Source: Polynucleobacter sp. AP-Sving-400A-A2 (GTDB lineage Bacteria > Pseudomonadota > Gammaproteobacteria > Burkholderiales > Burkholderiaceae). From it: a stretch of DNA of 64,000 nucleotides. The DNA lies in NCBI RefSeq assembly GCF_018688155.1, contig NZ_CP061312.1:496001-560000 (forward strand), in the 5' to 3' direction. Below, in pieces: positions 10,604-20,188 of the stretch. The stretch's first letter is position 1. Every line of letters starts with the position of its first letter. A program made the translations under genes and the position numbers. The notes beneath the pieces were generated by a model that did no database searches, was not told the DNA's origin, and was given only the letters and a program-made list of their open reading frames with translations.

Positions 10604-11295
10604 AAAACATGATGACAGAACAAATCGCCAGAGATGAAATTTGCAGAATTGGTAAAAGCTTATTTGATCGATCCTACGTCCATGCAACTGCCGGCAACAT
10701 TAGCGTTCGTATTGAGGATGGTTTTTTAATTACCCCCACAGATGCCTGTCTTGGATTTCTGGACCCCGCTCGATTGGCAAAGATTGATATTCATGGACGT
10801 CAGCTTAGTGGAGATAAGGCTAGTAAGACAATGGCCTTGCATTCCGCCGTCTACAACAAAGCTATGATGTTTGATGCGGATACATCTTGCATTATTCATA
10901 CTCATAGTACGCACTGTGTAGCCTTGACACTGGAATCTAGCCTTGCCTCAGGTGAAGATATATTTTCTGAGCTATTACCTGCAATTACGCCATATTTTGT
11001 GATGAAGGTAGGGCACGTACCAACCATTCCCTATACCAGCCCAGGTTCTCTCAAGGCTATTGAATTCGTAGAGAAGGCGATAGAAGTCTATGGAGCTGCT
11101 GAGAAGCCTCTGCGTGCTTGCATGCTGACACGTCTGGGCCCGTATGTCTGGAATAGTTCACCAAGCTCTGCTATGGCTACCCTAGAAGAGTTAGAAGAAA
11201 CAGCAAAACTTTTTTTTCTAAAAAAGAACTTAATTAATCCGCTGACTAATGCGCAGTTAAATGAATTGCGGACCGCATTTGCAGTCCGCTGGTAG
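10600..11295 (+). CDS. otnC: 3-oxo-tetronate 4-phosphate decarboxylase (class II aldolase family)
   Basis: Class II aldolase/adducin-fold protein, 231 residues, expected to decarboxylate 3-oxo-tetronate 4-phosphate to dihydroxyacetone phosphate, which enters glycolysis. Family marks are HATAGNISVR near residue 27, the zinc histidines in IIHTHSTHCVALT, and a further histidine in KVGHVPTIPY. The GTG at 10600 overlaps the otnK stop; ATG codons at 10609 and 10612 are alternatives. It converges on a Bug binding-protein gene across 19 bases that form part of an inverted repeat. Confidence 0.86.
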   Translation: MKNMMTEQIARDEICRIGKSLFDRSYVHATAGNISVRIEDGFLITPTDACLGFLDPARLAKIDIHGRQLSGDKASKTMALHSAVYNKAMMFDADTSCIIHTHSTHCVALTLESSLASGEDIFSELLPAITPYFVMKVGHVPTIPYTSPGSLKAIEFVEKAIEVYGAAEKPLRACMLTRLGPYVWNSSPSSAMATLEELEETAKLFFLKKNLINPLTNAQLNELRTAFAVRW

Positions 11296-11301
11296 TTACT
11301 T

Positions 11302-11331
11302 AAATTGAATTAAATTAATCTAATTCAATTT
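11302..11331. repeat. 11-bp perfect inverted repeat at a convergent gene junction
   Basis: Arms AAATTGAATTA (11302-11312) and TAATTCAATTT (11321-11331) are exact complements around an 8-base loop. The right arm lies inside the last codons of the binding-protein gene. It could act as a factor-independent or pausing signal for both converging genes, although it is AT-rich and has no following T-tract. Confidence 0.55.
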
Positions 11332-12292
11332 TGGCGTAATCAACCACCTTTTTCCATCTTTGGGCATCAGCCTTAATGAATTCAGCTGACTTTGACGAAT
11401 TCATAAAATCGACTGTAGCCCCTAGTCTGGATAGTGAGTCAGCCACTTCTTTTTGAGATACTGTTTTTTGAATACTATTTTGTAATTTCAAAGCAATATC
11501 TGCCGGCATACCTTTCGGTGCAGCGATACCAAAATAGGCCGATACCTGAAAGTTAGGAAAGCCCGCCTCTTGCATTGTCGGGACCTGGGGGAGTGCAGGA
11601 TTTCTGGTGGTGCTGGTTACAGCAAGCGCCTTCAACTTTCCGCTTTTAATTAATCCAAGGGCTGGCGGAAGATTATCAAACATAAAGTCGATATCCTTAG
11701 ATACCAAGGCCACATTTGCTAATGATGAGCCTCGATATGGAATGTGAACAACATAAACACCAGCTTGACTCTTCAGCATCTCTGCACTCAGATTTAGGGA
11801 GGTGCCATTACCATTGGAGCCGTAATTCATTTTGCCCGGGGACTCTTTTGCGCGCTTGACTAAATCCGCCACTGAATTGATGCCGGAGTCCGGATTAACA
11901 AGCAGCACGTTCGGTAGTTGCCCGAAAATGGCAATCGGTTCAATGTTGCTTGGGTTATAGGGAAGATTTTTGTAGAGTGCCGGACTAATTGAAAGTGGAG
12001 GAGATGCCATCAGCAATGTGTATCCATCTGGATTGGCTTTTGCAACCTCTGCAGCACCTAGATTGCCTCCAGCGCCGGGTTTGTTTTCCACAACAATGGC
12101 TTGTCCAAGATCGCTTGAGAGTGCTGGAGTAATTAAGCGTGCAACGTTGTCAATAAGGCCGCCTGGAGGAAAGGGCACAATCAACTTGATAGGCTTATTT
12201 GGATAAGGCGTCTGTGCAAATCCAATACTAGATACAGTCAGCATTAAGCAGAAGGCATATTTCTTGAGAATTGATGTCGAATGATTTTTCAT
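11315..12292 (-). CDS. Bug-type solute-binding protein of a tripartite tricarboxylate transporter (TctC)
   Basis: Periplasmic binding protein of the Bug family, 325 residues. A signal peptide covers about residues 1-26 (basic MKNHSTSILKKYAF, hydrophobic core, cleavage near GFAQ). The mature part shows the family pattern YPNKPIKLIVPFPPGGLIDNVAR, then the YTLLMASPP and VHIPYRGSS loops. No TctA/TctB membrane genes are adjacent, as is common for Bug genes in Burkholderiales. Convergence with ltnD-otnK-otnC suggests a sugar-acid ligand such as threonate, but this is guilt by association only. Confidence 0.85.
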   Translation of the reverse strand: MKNHSTSILKKYAFCLMLTVSSIGFAQTPYPNKPIKLIVPFPPGGLIDNVARLITPALSSDLGQAIVVENKPGAGGNLGAAEVAKANPDGYTLLMASPPLSISPALYKNLPYNPSNIEPIAIFGQLPNVLLVNPDSGINSVADLVKRAKESPGKMNYGSNGNGTSLNLSAEMLKSQAGVYVVHIPYRGSSLANVALVSKDIDFMFDNLPPALGLIKSGKLKALAVTSTTRNPALPQVPTMQEAGFPNFQVSAYFGIAAPKGMPADIALKLQNSIQKTVSQKEVADSLSRLGATVDFMNSSKSAEFIKADAQRWKKVVDYAKIELD

Positions 12293-12373
12293 GAAAGTTC
12301 AAATGTTTAGGTAAAAAAGTGTGCAGACTTATAAAACTAAGGTTAGCACGAAGTGGGGCACTCAGTTTTTGAC

Positions 12374-13315
12374 CTAGATTTCATATGTTTCTGACTCACT
12401 ATTCATAGCTTGCTCAACGATTTTCTTCGTGAGCGTGGGTGAGAATAGTTCTATGAAGGTGTAAACGAAAGAGCGTAAGTAAGCTCCTTGTTTAACACCC
12501 AAATGCGTTACGTTATTGCCAAACAAATGACCAACTGGAATGACTCGGAGATTACGATCGCGATCTACGTCATAGGCTAAGTCAGCAACAATTCCTACGC
12601 CCATGCCTGTCTCTACATAGGTCTTAATCACATCCGCATCAATCGCCTCCAAAATAATATCGGGGCTGAGATTACGTTGTGCAAAGGCAGCATCAATTTT
12701 GCTTCTGCCTGCAAATGCTTTGTCGTAGGTAATTAACGGGTACTTCGCAATTTCTTCTAAGGTGATTGTGGATTGATTCAGAAGTGGGTGGCTCAATGGC
12801 ACCATGATGACGTGGTGCCATTGGTAGCCTGGTAGTGCTAGTACTCCAGGCGTGTTGGCAATACCTTCAGTTGCTATGGCGATGTCAGCACGATCATGAA
12901 TGAGCAGTTCTGCAATTTGGCCTGGACTTCCTTGCTGAATACTTACCCTTACCTTTGGAAAGCGTTTTGTAAATTCAGTTAACACCTTAGGCAAGGCATA
13001 ACGAGCCTGAGTGTGGGTAGTGGCAATCACAAAGCTACCCTGATCTTGACTGGCAAAATCTTTGCCCACCCGCCTTAAGGTCTCTACTTCATCCAAAATA
13101 CGCTCAATCGAAATCAGGATGCGCTTGCCCGGTTCAGTGAGTGAGCGAATACGCTTGCCGTGGCGTCGGAATATCTCTACACCAAGCTCATCTTCTAGCT
13201 CAATAATGGCTTTGGAAACCCCTGGCTGAGAGGTAAAGAGTGCCTTGGCAGCTGAGGTGAGATTGAAGTTCTGCCTTACGGCTTCACGCACAAATCGAAA
13301 TTGATGCAGATTCAT
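12374..13315 (-). CDS. cysB: CysB-like LysR-family transcriptional regulator
   Basis: LysR-type regulator of 313 residues. The N-terminal winged helix-turn-helix (residues 1-60) reads MNLHQFRFVREAVRQNFNLT then SAAKALFTSQPGVSKAI, which is characteristic of the CysB/Cbl group controlling sulfate assimilation and alkanesulfonate use. The effector domain follows from about residue 92 (FVIATTHTQARYALP, with the sulfate-pocket TTHTQARY pattern). It lies 62 bases downstream of lptG and 81 bases before the Bug gene. A role in sulfur control is more likely than control of the nearby threonate genes. Confidence 0.87.
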   Translation of the reverse strand: MNLHQFRFVREAVRQNFNLTSAAKALFTSQPGVSKAIIELEDELGVEIFRRHGKRIRSLTEPGKRILISIERILDEVETLRRVGKDFASQDQGSFVIATTHTQARYALPKVLTEFTKRFPKVRVSIQQGSPGQIAELLIHDRADIAIATEGIANTPGVLALPGYQWHHVIMVPLSHPLLNQSTITLEEIAKYPLITYDKAFAGRSKIDAAFAQRNLSPDIILEAIDADVIKTYVETGMGVGIVADLAYDVDRDRNLRVIPVGHLFGNNVTHLGVKQGAYLRSFVYTFIELFSPTLTKKIVEQAMNSESETYEI

Positions 13316-13329
13316 AGGGATTCCATTTT

Positions 13330-13349
13330 TTATATCAATTGCGATATAA
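13330..13349. promoter_or_regulatory. Inverted repeat upstream of the CysB-like gene
   Basis: TTATATC (13330-13336) and GATATAA (13343-13349) form a perfect 7-base dyad separated by six bases, 15 bases upstream of the regulator start. LysR-type proteins often bind such AT-rich dyads near their own promoters, so this is a candidate autoregulatory site. Binding is inferred, not shown. Confidence 0.4.
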
Positions 13350-13377
13350 GAATCAAATTCTATATGATTTTGGGGTA

Positions 13378-14532
13378 TTAAGCTCTAGATACCCAACGTA
13401 AACCCATCATCGCCAAAATAAAATATAAGAGTGGGGGCGTGAGGGCAGTCAGCAATGCCGGCCATGATCCTAAAAGTCCTACATTCGAGAAGAGGGAGTT
13501 AAAAAGCTGGAAGCTCATGCCCAGCATGATGCCGCCAAATACCTTAATGCCAACGCTGCCTGCCCGAACTTTTAAGTAGGCAAATGGCAAGGCCAGTGCC
13601 AGCATGACAAAGATCGTAAATGGATAAATTACTTTTTTCCAAAAGGCAATGGAGTGTCTTTGCGCATCCTGTTTGTTATCTCTTAAGTGAGAAATGAAGC
13701 GACCCAAACTAAAGATCGACATTTTTTCTGGACTGACTAAAAGTACGCTCAAAATTTGCGGAGTGACTTCAGAATTTAGACTGATGATCGGGTGAACAAA
13801 AGTTTGCGCTGAATAGACTGGGTTTAGTGGATCCGACTGTTTAGTTTCTTTAAAGCGAGTTTCGGTGACGTCATCCAAAATCCAAGTTCCAGTTTGATCA
13901 AAGCGTCCAGACATGGCGCTCCGGATCGAGAGCAGGCGATAGGCATCATCAAACTCATACATGCGGATATTTTTGATTTCATTATCTTGTTCAATTTTGC
14001 CAACGTTGACATAGCGAACTCCCGGCCTAATTGGGCCACTACCGTCCTCATCACGTAAGCGATCTTTAACCCACACTCCAGTTTTGAATTGAGAGCTATA
14101 GGATGAGCCCAAAGCCTTCATACGAATCTGGTCGGACAAGTTTTCTGAATAAGGACCCAGCCATTCACTCATCACGAGCGTAACAATCACTAGAGGTAAT
14201 GAAATCTTCGCTAGGGTGCTTAAGCCCCTGCGCATATCCAATCCAGCAATACGTAAGATGGTGAACTCCGATTGACTTGCCAGCATCGCAAATACGTAGA
14301 TGCTGCCAATCAAACCAGCGATGGGGATAATTTCAGAAATGCGGCTGGGTGCTTTCAATAAAACATGCAGCAATGCTAGCGGCAAGGTGTATTGACCCTT
14401 AACTGAGCCAAGCTCACTGAGGATGTCAAAAAATAAGAACAGTGTGACTAAGGCAAAAAGAATAAAACCAAAGGCCGCATAAATTTGCCTAGCTAAATAG
14501 CGTTCAAAGATATAAGGAAACAGATATTTCAT
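13378..14532 (-). CDS. lptG: LPS export permease LptG
   Basis: One of the two inner-membrane permease subunits of the LptB2FG complex that extracts lipopolysaccharide and passes it to LptC. The 384-residue YjgP/YjgQ-family protein has two N-terminal helices, a helix near residues 65-115, a central periplasmic beta-jellyroll domain, and three C-terminal helices (from WKKVIYPFTIFVMLALALPF). It follows lptF with a four-base ATGA overlap. Call as LptG rather than LptF follows from the second position and the start MKYLFPYIFERYLARQIY. Confidence 0.93.
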   Translation of the reverse strand: MKYLFPYIFERYLARQIYAAFGFILFALVTLFLFFDILSELGSVKGQYTLPLALLHVLLKAPSRISEIIPIAGLIGSIYVFAMLASQSEFTILRIAGLDMRRGLSTLAKISLPLVIVTLVMSEWLGPYSENLSDQIRMKALGSSYSSQFKTGVWVKDRLRDEDGSGPIRPGVRYVNVGKIEQDNEIKNIRMYEFDDAYRLLSIRSAMSGRFDQTGTWILDDVTETRFKETKQSDPLNPVYSAQTFVHPIISLNSEVTPQILSVLLVSPEKMSIFSLGRFISHLRDNKQDAQRHSIAFWKKVIYPFTIFVMLALALPFAYLKVRAGSVGIKVFGGIMLGMSFQLFNSLFSNVGLLGSWPALLTALTPPLLYFILAMMGLRWVSRA

Positions 14533-15644
14533 CTATTAGCCAGGAACGAAGGTAGTTGACGACGCCACCACTTCAGGGATGGATTAATACGATTACGAAT
14601 GAGTAAAAAAGCTATGCCAAAAGCGAGGACATGTATGGGCCAGGCCGCTAGCAACACATTCACCCTACCTTGTGACACAAAGTTTTGCGTCAGGTTTAAG
14701 AGGTTGCTGTAAATCAGGTATATCAATACCGCATAAAACATGGCCGTGTAATTGCCCAGCCTCGGATTGACATAGGCGAGCGGGATTGCGATTAATACAA
14801 GCCCAAGTGCCATGAGAGGTAAACCAATCCTCCACAGTAATTCAGCATGATTGGGATTGACGGCGACCACATTGGGGTCATTTAACAGCTCAGATACCGA
14901 TTTTTCTCGATCACGCGGCGCTGGATCAAGTGCGCTCTTGTTTTGAATATGGGTACTGTATTGGGCGAACTCTAGAATCCTAAAATCAGGCTGTGTTGGT
15001 ACTCCTTCGTAGCGCCGGCCATTATTGAGCACAATCGATTTGCCACCACCCGCTGCATTCTCAATAAATCCAGTAGAGGCAACGGCGACACTCAGGCGGC
15101 CATTTTTGGTTTCTGCGGCAAAGATATTTTTTACTTCGCTTTTATCAACATTTAACTCTTCAATGAAAAATACGCGCTCTGCTTTCGCTGATTCTCTAAA
15201 CTGGCCTGCAGCAACCATAGACACATCACTTCGTTGCTGAAAGCGTTGGCTAATGAGGGTGGATTCGCGATTAGCCCAAGGCCAAACAAAGAGGGCTAAA
15301 AGGGCAATGATGACGATGAGCGGCGCTGCAAAACGCAGGATGGGTCGTATTAGGCTGGCAATACTGAGACCACTAGCAAACCAAACAATCATTTCCGAGT
15401 CTTTGTACCAGCGCACTAACACCATGAGAACGGCCACAAAGAGGGAGACGGTCAAAAGAACGGCCATATAGCCAAGAGTGGCTAGCGCAATGAGTACGAG
15501 AGCATCCTCTGGATTGACGGCACCATTGGCTGCAAAGCCCAGAATTCGGATCACCAGAGTGGTAATCATGATGGTAACCAGGACCAAAAAAACGCCACCA
15601 GTCGTAAAACTGAGTTCGCGGCGAAGGGCTTGGTGAAAAATCAT
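14529..15644 (-). CDS. lptF: LPS export permease LptF
   Basis: Partner of LptG in lipopolysaccharide export, 371 residues. Start MIFHQALRRELSFTTGGVF is typical of LptF. Three N-terminal transmembrane segments, a periplasmic jellyroll (about residues 130-260) and three C-terminal helices (from LLWRIGLPLMALGLVLIAIP) can be seen. It is divergent from pepA across a 118-base region, an arrangement also known from Escherichia coli (pepA next to lptFG). Confidence 0.93.
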   Translation of the reverse strand: MIFHQALRRELSFTTGGVFLVLVTIMITTLVIRILGFAANGAVNPEDALVLIALATLGYMAVLLTVSLFVAVLMVLVRWYKDSEMIVWFASGLSIASLIRPILRFAAPLIVIIALLALFVWPWANRESTLISQRFQQRSDVSMVAAGQFRESAKAERVFFIEELNVDKSEVKNIFAAETKNGRLSVAVASTGFIENAAGGGKSIVLNNGRRYEGVPTQPDFRILEFAQYSTHIQNKSALDPAPRDREKSVSELLNDPNVVAVNPNHAELLWRIGLPLMALGLVLIAIPLAYVNPRLGNYTAMFYAVLIYLIYSNLLNLTQNFVSQGRVNVLLAAWPIHVLAFGIAFLLIRNRINPSLKWWRRQLPSFLANR

Positions 15645-15762
15645 GAATAAATGGTGAGTTCACTGTTATTGGCTCACTCAAGATGTGAACCTGCATCTCG
15701 GAGGATAATGGATAAACACCCATTTTTTCCCTTGAATTGACTTAAAAATACCTTAAGACATC

Positions 15763-17358
15763 ATGACTATCCAATTTAGCACCAAGATTTTCGCGCAAGC
15801 CGATCTGAATAACCCTAAGCAACTGAAAGCAAGCCTAGCCACTTTATTGGCGCAGAGCTCCGACTGCTTAGTTTTAGCTTATTCAAAGGCGGACTTAGAT
15901 GCTTTAGCGACTGCCAAATCCAAATCGGGGCTTTTAGTCGAATTGGACCGTCTGCTTGGTGGTTCCGTTGCCCATGCCAATCTCGTTGGTGACCTCGATT
16001 CTCAGCAGGCTTCTACCTGTGTGATCCGAGCTGAAAAGTCTTGGGCCACATCTGGGGTGAAAGTAAAACGTATTCTCTTAGTATCTTTGGGTGATGTTGC
16101 TCCAGCTAGTGCACGTAGCCTGAGCTCATACTCAAAAATTGCACGCGCCGCATTAAAGCAGCTCAGCGGTGGCTCCATTCAAAGTGCTTTGTGGTTTATT
16201 CCGAGTTTCGCTTTGGGCCATCGCGCAGAGTTTATTGCTGAAGAAGTGCGCTTGACCATTCAGTATGCTGGTGATCAGGCATACCGCTTTGGGGTTCGCC
16301 AACCGGCGATGAAGTTCAAGGTCAAAGATAAAGCAGATACGTTTAACCATCTCACTTTTGCAGGAAATAATGCTTGCGCTAAAGAGCTCAAAGCAGCAGT
16401 TCCAGAGGGCGCTGCAATGGTTGAGGGCATGAACTTAGCTAAAGACTTGGGTAATTTGCCTCCCAATATTTGTACGCCAACTTATTTAGGTAAGGCAGCG
16501 CAAGGCTTAAGCAAAAAGACGGGATTAAAGGTGGAGGTCTTAGGTCGCAAGCAAATTGAAGCCTTAGGTATGGGTTCATTTTTATCTGTGGCCCAAGGTT
16601 CAGATACGCCACCACAATTTATTGTGATGCGTCACCTCGGTGGTAAGGTAGGCGAAGCGCCGATTGTTTTGGTGGGCAAGGGTATTACCTTTGATACTGG
16701 CGGCATTTCTCTTAAGCCTGGTGAGGCGATGGATGAGATGAAATACGACATGTGCGGTGCTGCATCTGTAATTGGCACAATGTACGCTACAGCTTTAATG
16801 AAGTTGAAAAAAAACGTCATCGGCGTGATTCCGACTTGTGAAAATATGCCTTCTGGTAATGCTACTCGCCCTGGCGATATTGTGAAAAGTATGTCGGGGC
16901 AAACGATTGAGATTCTCAATACCGATGCTGAAGGTCGCTTGATTCTATGTGATGCCTTAACTTATGTTGAGCGCTTCAAGCCTAAAGCGGTGATTGATGT
17001 AGCCACCTTAACTGGCGCCTGCATCATTGCATTAGGCCATGTACATAGCGGCGTGTTCTCTGATGACGAGGGTTTGGTAAACTCGCTTACGAAAGCGGGT
17101 CATGCTTCCTTAGATACTGTATGGCGTTTACCTTTGGATGCGGCCTATCACGAACAGTTGAAATCCAATTTCGCAGATGTGGCCAATATTGGTGGACGTC
17201 CAGCAGGTAGTGTGACTGCAGCCTGTTTCTTATCGCGCTTCACCGAAAAATACAAATGGGCTCACTTAGATATCGCCGGTACCGCTTGGAAGAGTGGCGC
17301 TGCCAAAGGTTCAACTGGGCGTCCAGTTCCTTTGCTCGTAAATTACTTGTTAGAGTAA
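15763..17358 (+). CDS. pepA: Cytosol aminopeptidase (leucyl aminopeptidase A)
   Basis: Di-metal M17 aminopeptidase that trims N-terminal residues from peptides; the E. coli homologue also binds DNA in XerCD recombination. The 531-residue protein has an N-terminal macrodomain-like part and a C-terminal catalytic part. Metal and active-site residues are visible in VGKGITFDTGGISLKPG, YDMCGAASVIGT and the family signature NTDAEGRL. It is followed 9 bases later by holC, a conserved pair. Confidence 0.96.
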   Translation: MTIQFSTKIFAQADLNNPKQLKASLATLLAQSSDCLVLAYSKADLDALATAKSKSGLLVELDRLLGGSVAHANLVGDLDSQQASTCVIRAEKSWATSGVKVKRILLVSLGDVAPASARSLSSYSKIARAALKQLSGGSIQSALWFIPSFALGHRAEFIAEEVRLTIQYAGDQAYRFGVRQPAMKFKVKDKADTFNHLTFAGNNACAKELKAAVPEGAAMVEGMNLAKDLGNLPPNICTPTYLGKAAQGLSKKTGLKVEVLGRKQIEALGMGSFLSVAQGSDTPPQFIVMRHLGGKVGEAPIVLVGKGITFDTGGISLKPGEAMDEMKYDMCGAASVIGTMYATALMKLKKNVIGVIPTCENMPSGNATRPGDIVKSMSGQTIEILNTDAEGRLILCDALTYVERFKPKAVIDVATLTGACIIALGHVHSGVFSDDEGLVNSLTKAGHASLDTVWRLPLDAAYHEQLKSNFADVANIGGRPAGSVTAACFLSRFTEKYKWAHLDIAGTAWKSGAAKGSTGRPVPLLVNYLLE

Positions 17359-17367
17359 AAGTAATTC

Positions 17368-17832
17368 ATGGCTCGGATTGATTTTCATAGCAACGTGAGC
17401 GATAAGCTGGAATATGCTTGTCGCTTAACGCGTAAGATCTGGAGTGCTACGCCTGTTGGCGAGCCTGTTCGCAATATCGTGATGGTGGGCGAGAAAGCGG
17501 ATCTCAAAAAGTTGGATGAATTATTGTGGGCATTTAGTGCAACGGATTTCTTGCCGCATTGCTTGATTGAAGATGAAACGGCAATCGATACACCTATCTT
17601 GCTGACAGATGATTTTCTGTCACCCGCTTTATCTCACCTTCCGCATGCAGATGTGCTGATTCATTTGGGAATGCGTATGCCTTCTGACGTTCCAGGTTTA
17701 CTTGCCCGCTTTCCTCGTATTGTTGAGGTTGTGACCATTGATGAAGCAGAGCGTCTTGCTGGTCGTGAGCGCTATAAAGCCTATCGTGACTTAGGTCACG
17801 AGTTGCACAACTTCGATCAATCTAAAGCGTGA
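17368..17832 (+). CDS. holC: DNA polymerase III chi subunit
   Basis: Clamp-loader accessory protein that links the polymerase III holoenzyme to single-strand binding protein. The 154-residue protein shows the HolC pattern: [20 protein letters not shown] at the N-terminus, [17 protein letters not shown] in the middle, and ILLTDD plus [18 protein letters not shown] near the end. Identification is helped by its place directly after pepA. Confidence 0.9.
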   Translation: MARIDFHSNVSDKLEYACRLTRKIWSATPVGEPVRNIVMVGEKADLKKLDELLWAFSATDFLPHCLIEDETAIDTPILLTDDFLSPALSHLPHADVLIHLGMRMPSDVPGLLARFPRIVEVVTIDEAERLAGRERYKAYRDLGHELHNFDQSKA

Positions 17833-17851
17833 TTTTTATTTACCTCTCAGC

Positions 17852-18649
17852 ATGTTGATTCATCCCGAATTTGATCCTGCCGTAATTCGTATTGGCTCGT
17901 TTGCCATCCACTGGTATGGCTTGATGTATCTCTTGGCGTTTGCTCAATTTTTATTGCTGGGTCGTTTACGTATACGCGCTCCGCGATATCAATCTTTAGG
18001 TTGGTCATATAAAGACCTTGAGGATCTCTTATTTGTTGGTGTCTTAGGCGTAGTGCTTGGTGGACGTTTGGGTTACACCCTGTTTTATATGCCAGGCTAT
18101 TACTTTGCAAATCCTCTGAGTATCTTCAAAATTTGGGAAGGTGGCATGTCTTTTCATGGTGGGCTCCTCGGAGTGTTGCTTGCTTTGCTCTGGTTTGCTT
18201 ATCGTCGTAAGGTTTCATTCTTTGTTGTTAGTGATTTAGTTGCGCCACTAGTTCCATTTGGCTTAGCGTTTGGTCGCTTGGGTAATTTCATTAATGGAGA
18301 ACTGTGGGGAAGGCCGACAGACTTACCTTGGGCTATGGTTTTCCCAATGGTGGACTCGATTCCCCGTCATCCTTCCCAGATTTACCAATTTCTTGGTGAG
18401 GGGATTTGCTTGGGCATCATCCTCTGGATTTATTCCAGTAAGCCTCGCAAGATAGGGCAGATTTCAGGCTTATTTTTATTAGGTTATGGCGTTTGCCGAT
18501 TCTTGGCAGAATTTGCGCGAGAGCCTGATGCCTTCTTGGGGCTCTTGGGTCTAGGTCTTTCTATGGGTCAGTGGCTTTCTATACCCATGATCATTTTCGG
18601 AATTTACCTTATAGTGAGAGTAAATACTAAAAAAGGCACTTATCAGTAG
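17852..18649 (+). CDS. lgt: Prolipoprotein diacylglyceryl transferase
   Basis: Inner-membrane enzyme that moves diacylglycerol from phosphatidylglycerol to the lipobox cysteine of prolipoproteins. The 265-residue protein has about seven transmembrane segments. The Lgt signature [14 protein letters not shown] is present, as are the essential HGG-type motif in MSFHGGLLG and the RHPSQIYQ segment. It begins 19 bases after holC with only a weak ribosome-binding site. Confidence 0.96.
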   Translation: MLIHPEFDPAVIRIGSFAIHWYGLMYLLAFAQFLLLGRLRIRAPRYQSLGWSYKDLEDLLFVGVLGVVLGGRLGYTLFYMPGYYFANPLSIFKIWEGGMSFHGGLLGVLLALLWFAYRRKVSFFVVSDLVAPLVPFGLAFGRLGNFINGELWGRPTDLPWAMVFPMVDSIPRHPSQIYQFLGEGICLGIILWIYSSKPRKIGQISGLFLLGYGVCRFLAEFAREPDAFLGLLGLGLSMGQWLSIPMIIFGIYLIVRVNTKKGTYQ

Positions 18650-18678
18650 TTAAAAATCCGATTTGCTGGGTCTTTTGT

Positions 18679-18700
18679 AGTTAATTTTTCGGAATTAACT
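18679..18700. promoter_or_regulatory. Perfect palindrome upstream of the malonate operon
   Basis: AGTTAATT (18679-18686) and AATTAACT (18693-18700) are exact inverted repeats around the 6-base spacer TTTCGG, 77 bases before the malonyl-CoA decarboxylase start. There is no T-tract, so an operator for a regulator of malonate use is a reasonable guess; it might alternatively form an RNA hairpin ending the lgt message. Confidence 0.4.
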
Positions 18701-18777
18701 GAATCTCCAAAAAAGCTTGGAATTTTCACTGATTCTGCCTAATTTCTGATCATCTCTACCCCAATCGAAAGTAATTC

Positions 18778-20082
18778 ATGCTGGAAAAGCTCACTAAAGC
18801 TCGAAATTTGTCGAAGGCAAATAACGCAATCAAGCGTCTGATATCGGAGCGAGGAGAATCCAATGCGCTTAGCATGGCCGATGACGTGGTTAACAACTAT
18901 CGTAAGTTGTCAAAAGATCAATACGTCTCATTTTTTACTTTTTTGTTTGAGAAGCTCAATCCTCAAGCTGATGCAGTACTGAAAGCGGCGCAAAATTTTG
19001 TGGCTGACTCGAGCGCACGCAATTACATTCAGTTGCAAAAAGTTTCTGAATCTCCTCGTCAAGAATTCTTCCGCCGCTTAAATCGCGCCAGCCAGGGTAC
19101 TGCGGCTGTAGTACAAATGCGCCGTGATTTACTGCAGTTGTTAGATAAAAAACCTGAGTTGGCTGCAGTGGATTTCGATATGCGCCACTTACTTTCTTCT
19201 TGGTTTAATCCAGGGTTTCTGAAAATGCATCAGGTGGACTGGAAGTCCCCTGCAGAGGTGCTTGAGAAGTTGATTCAACATGAGGCAGTGCATGCTATTG
19301 ATGGTTGGGATGACCTGCGTCGCCGCCTGCAGCCTGACCGTCGTTGCTTTGCTTTCTTTCATCCACAGCTTCCAAGTGAGCCTTTAATCTTTGTGGAGGT
19401 AGCGCTCCTACCGGAGATTCCAACGGTGATTACGCCATTGGTTGATAAAAAAGCAGAGACAGTAGATCAGGCATCGCAATATAAAGTTGCCGTTTTTTAT
19501 TCGATTAGTAATTGCGAGTCTGGACTTCGCGGTGTATCGATGGGTAACTTTTTAATCAAACGGGTAGCAGAGCATTTACATGCAGAGTTCCCTGGAATAA
19601 AAACTTTTGTAACTTTGTCGCCTATTCCAGGATTTATGGATTGGGTAGCTGCAGGTGCGAATTTAGGTGATGGTGTTCCAGCTGATAGATTGAAGCCGAA
19701 CCTCAGGGTGGCGCGAGATGCTGCTTTGGCGGTACTGGGGCTCGAGAGTCAATCATGGGCTGAACGATTGGCGGGCGGATGGCACCCCGACCTAGCCTCC
19801 GAGAAAGAAAAAGCGGCTTTATTGAGCTTGGCGAGCATGTATTTAGGCTTGGTTTCTACGGGGCGCGATGGCAACCCTGTGGCGAAGTTTCATTTGGGTA
19901 ATGGTGCCAAATTGCACCTGGTGAATTGGGCAGGCGATCTATCACGCAAAGGCTTGCGTCAATCCGCCGGCTTGATGGTTAATTACCTTTATGACCTGGG
20001 AAGTGTGGAGGACAACCATGAGCGCTTTGCTAATGGTGAAATTGTGTATTCGAGGGCTGTAGGCCGCCTTATGGCCCCCTAG
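18778..20082 (+). CDS. matA: Malonyl-CoA decarboxylase
   Basis: Decarboxylates malonyl-CoA to acetyl-CoA. The 434-residue protein matches the malonyl-CoA decarboxylase family: an N-terminal helical domain (about residues 1-90), then HEAVHAIDGWDDLRRRL, DRRCFAFFHPQLPSEPLIFVEVAL, the catalytic-domain segment VFYSISNCESGLRGVSMGNFLIKRV and FVTLSPIPGF, and the C-terminal catalytic histidine in KFHLGNGA. It leads a probable operon with a Bug binding protein and malonyl-CoA synthetase, which together explain growth on malonate. Confidence 0.92.
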   Translation: MLEKLTKARNLSKANNAIKRLISERGESNALSMADDVVNNYRKLSKDQYVSFFTFLFEKLNPQADAVLKAAQNFVADSSARNYIQLQKVSESPRQEFFRRLNRASQGTAAVVQMRRDLLQLLDKKPELAAVDFDMRHLLSSWFNPGFLKMHQVDWKSPAEVLEKLIQHEAVHAIDGWDDLRRRLQPDRRCFAFFHPQLPSEPLIFVEVALLPEIPTVITPLVDKKAETVDQASQYKVAVFYSISNCESGLRGVSMGNFLIKRVAEHLHAEFPGIKTFVTLSPIPGFMDWVAAGANLGDGVPADRLKPNLRVARDAALAVLGLESQSWAERLAGGWHPDLASEKEKAALLSLASMYLGLVSTGRDGNPVAKFHLGNGAKLHLVNWAGDLSRKGLRQSAGLMVNYLYDLGSVEDNHERFANGEIVYSRAVGRLMAP

Positions 20083-20188
20083 TGTTTTCCCTTAATATGA
20101 CTTCCGCGCCATGGAATAAGTACCCTTAAAATAAGCTGGAATTAAAAAATCAAGCCAATACCTTATTTGGCAAATAAAGGAGATGACG

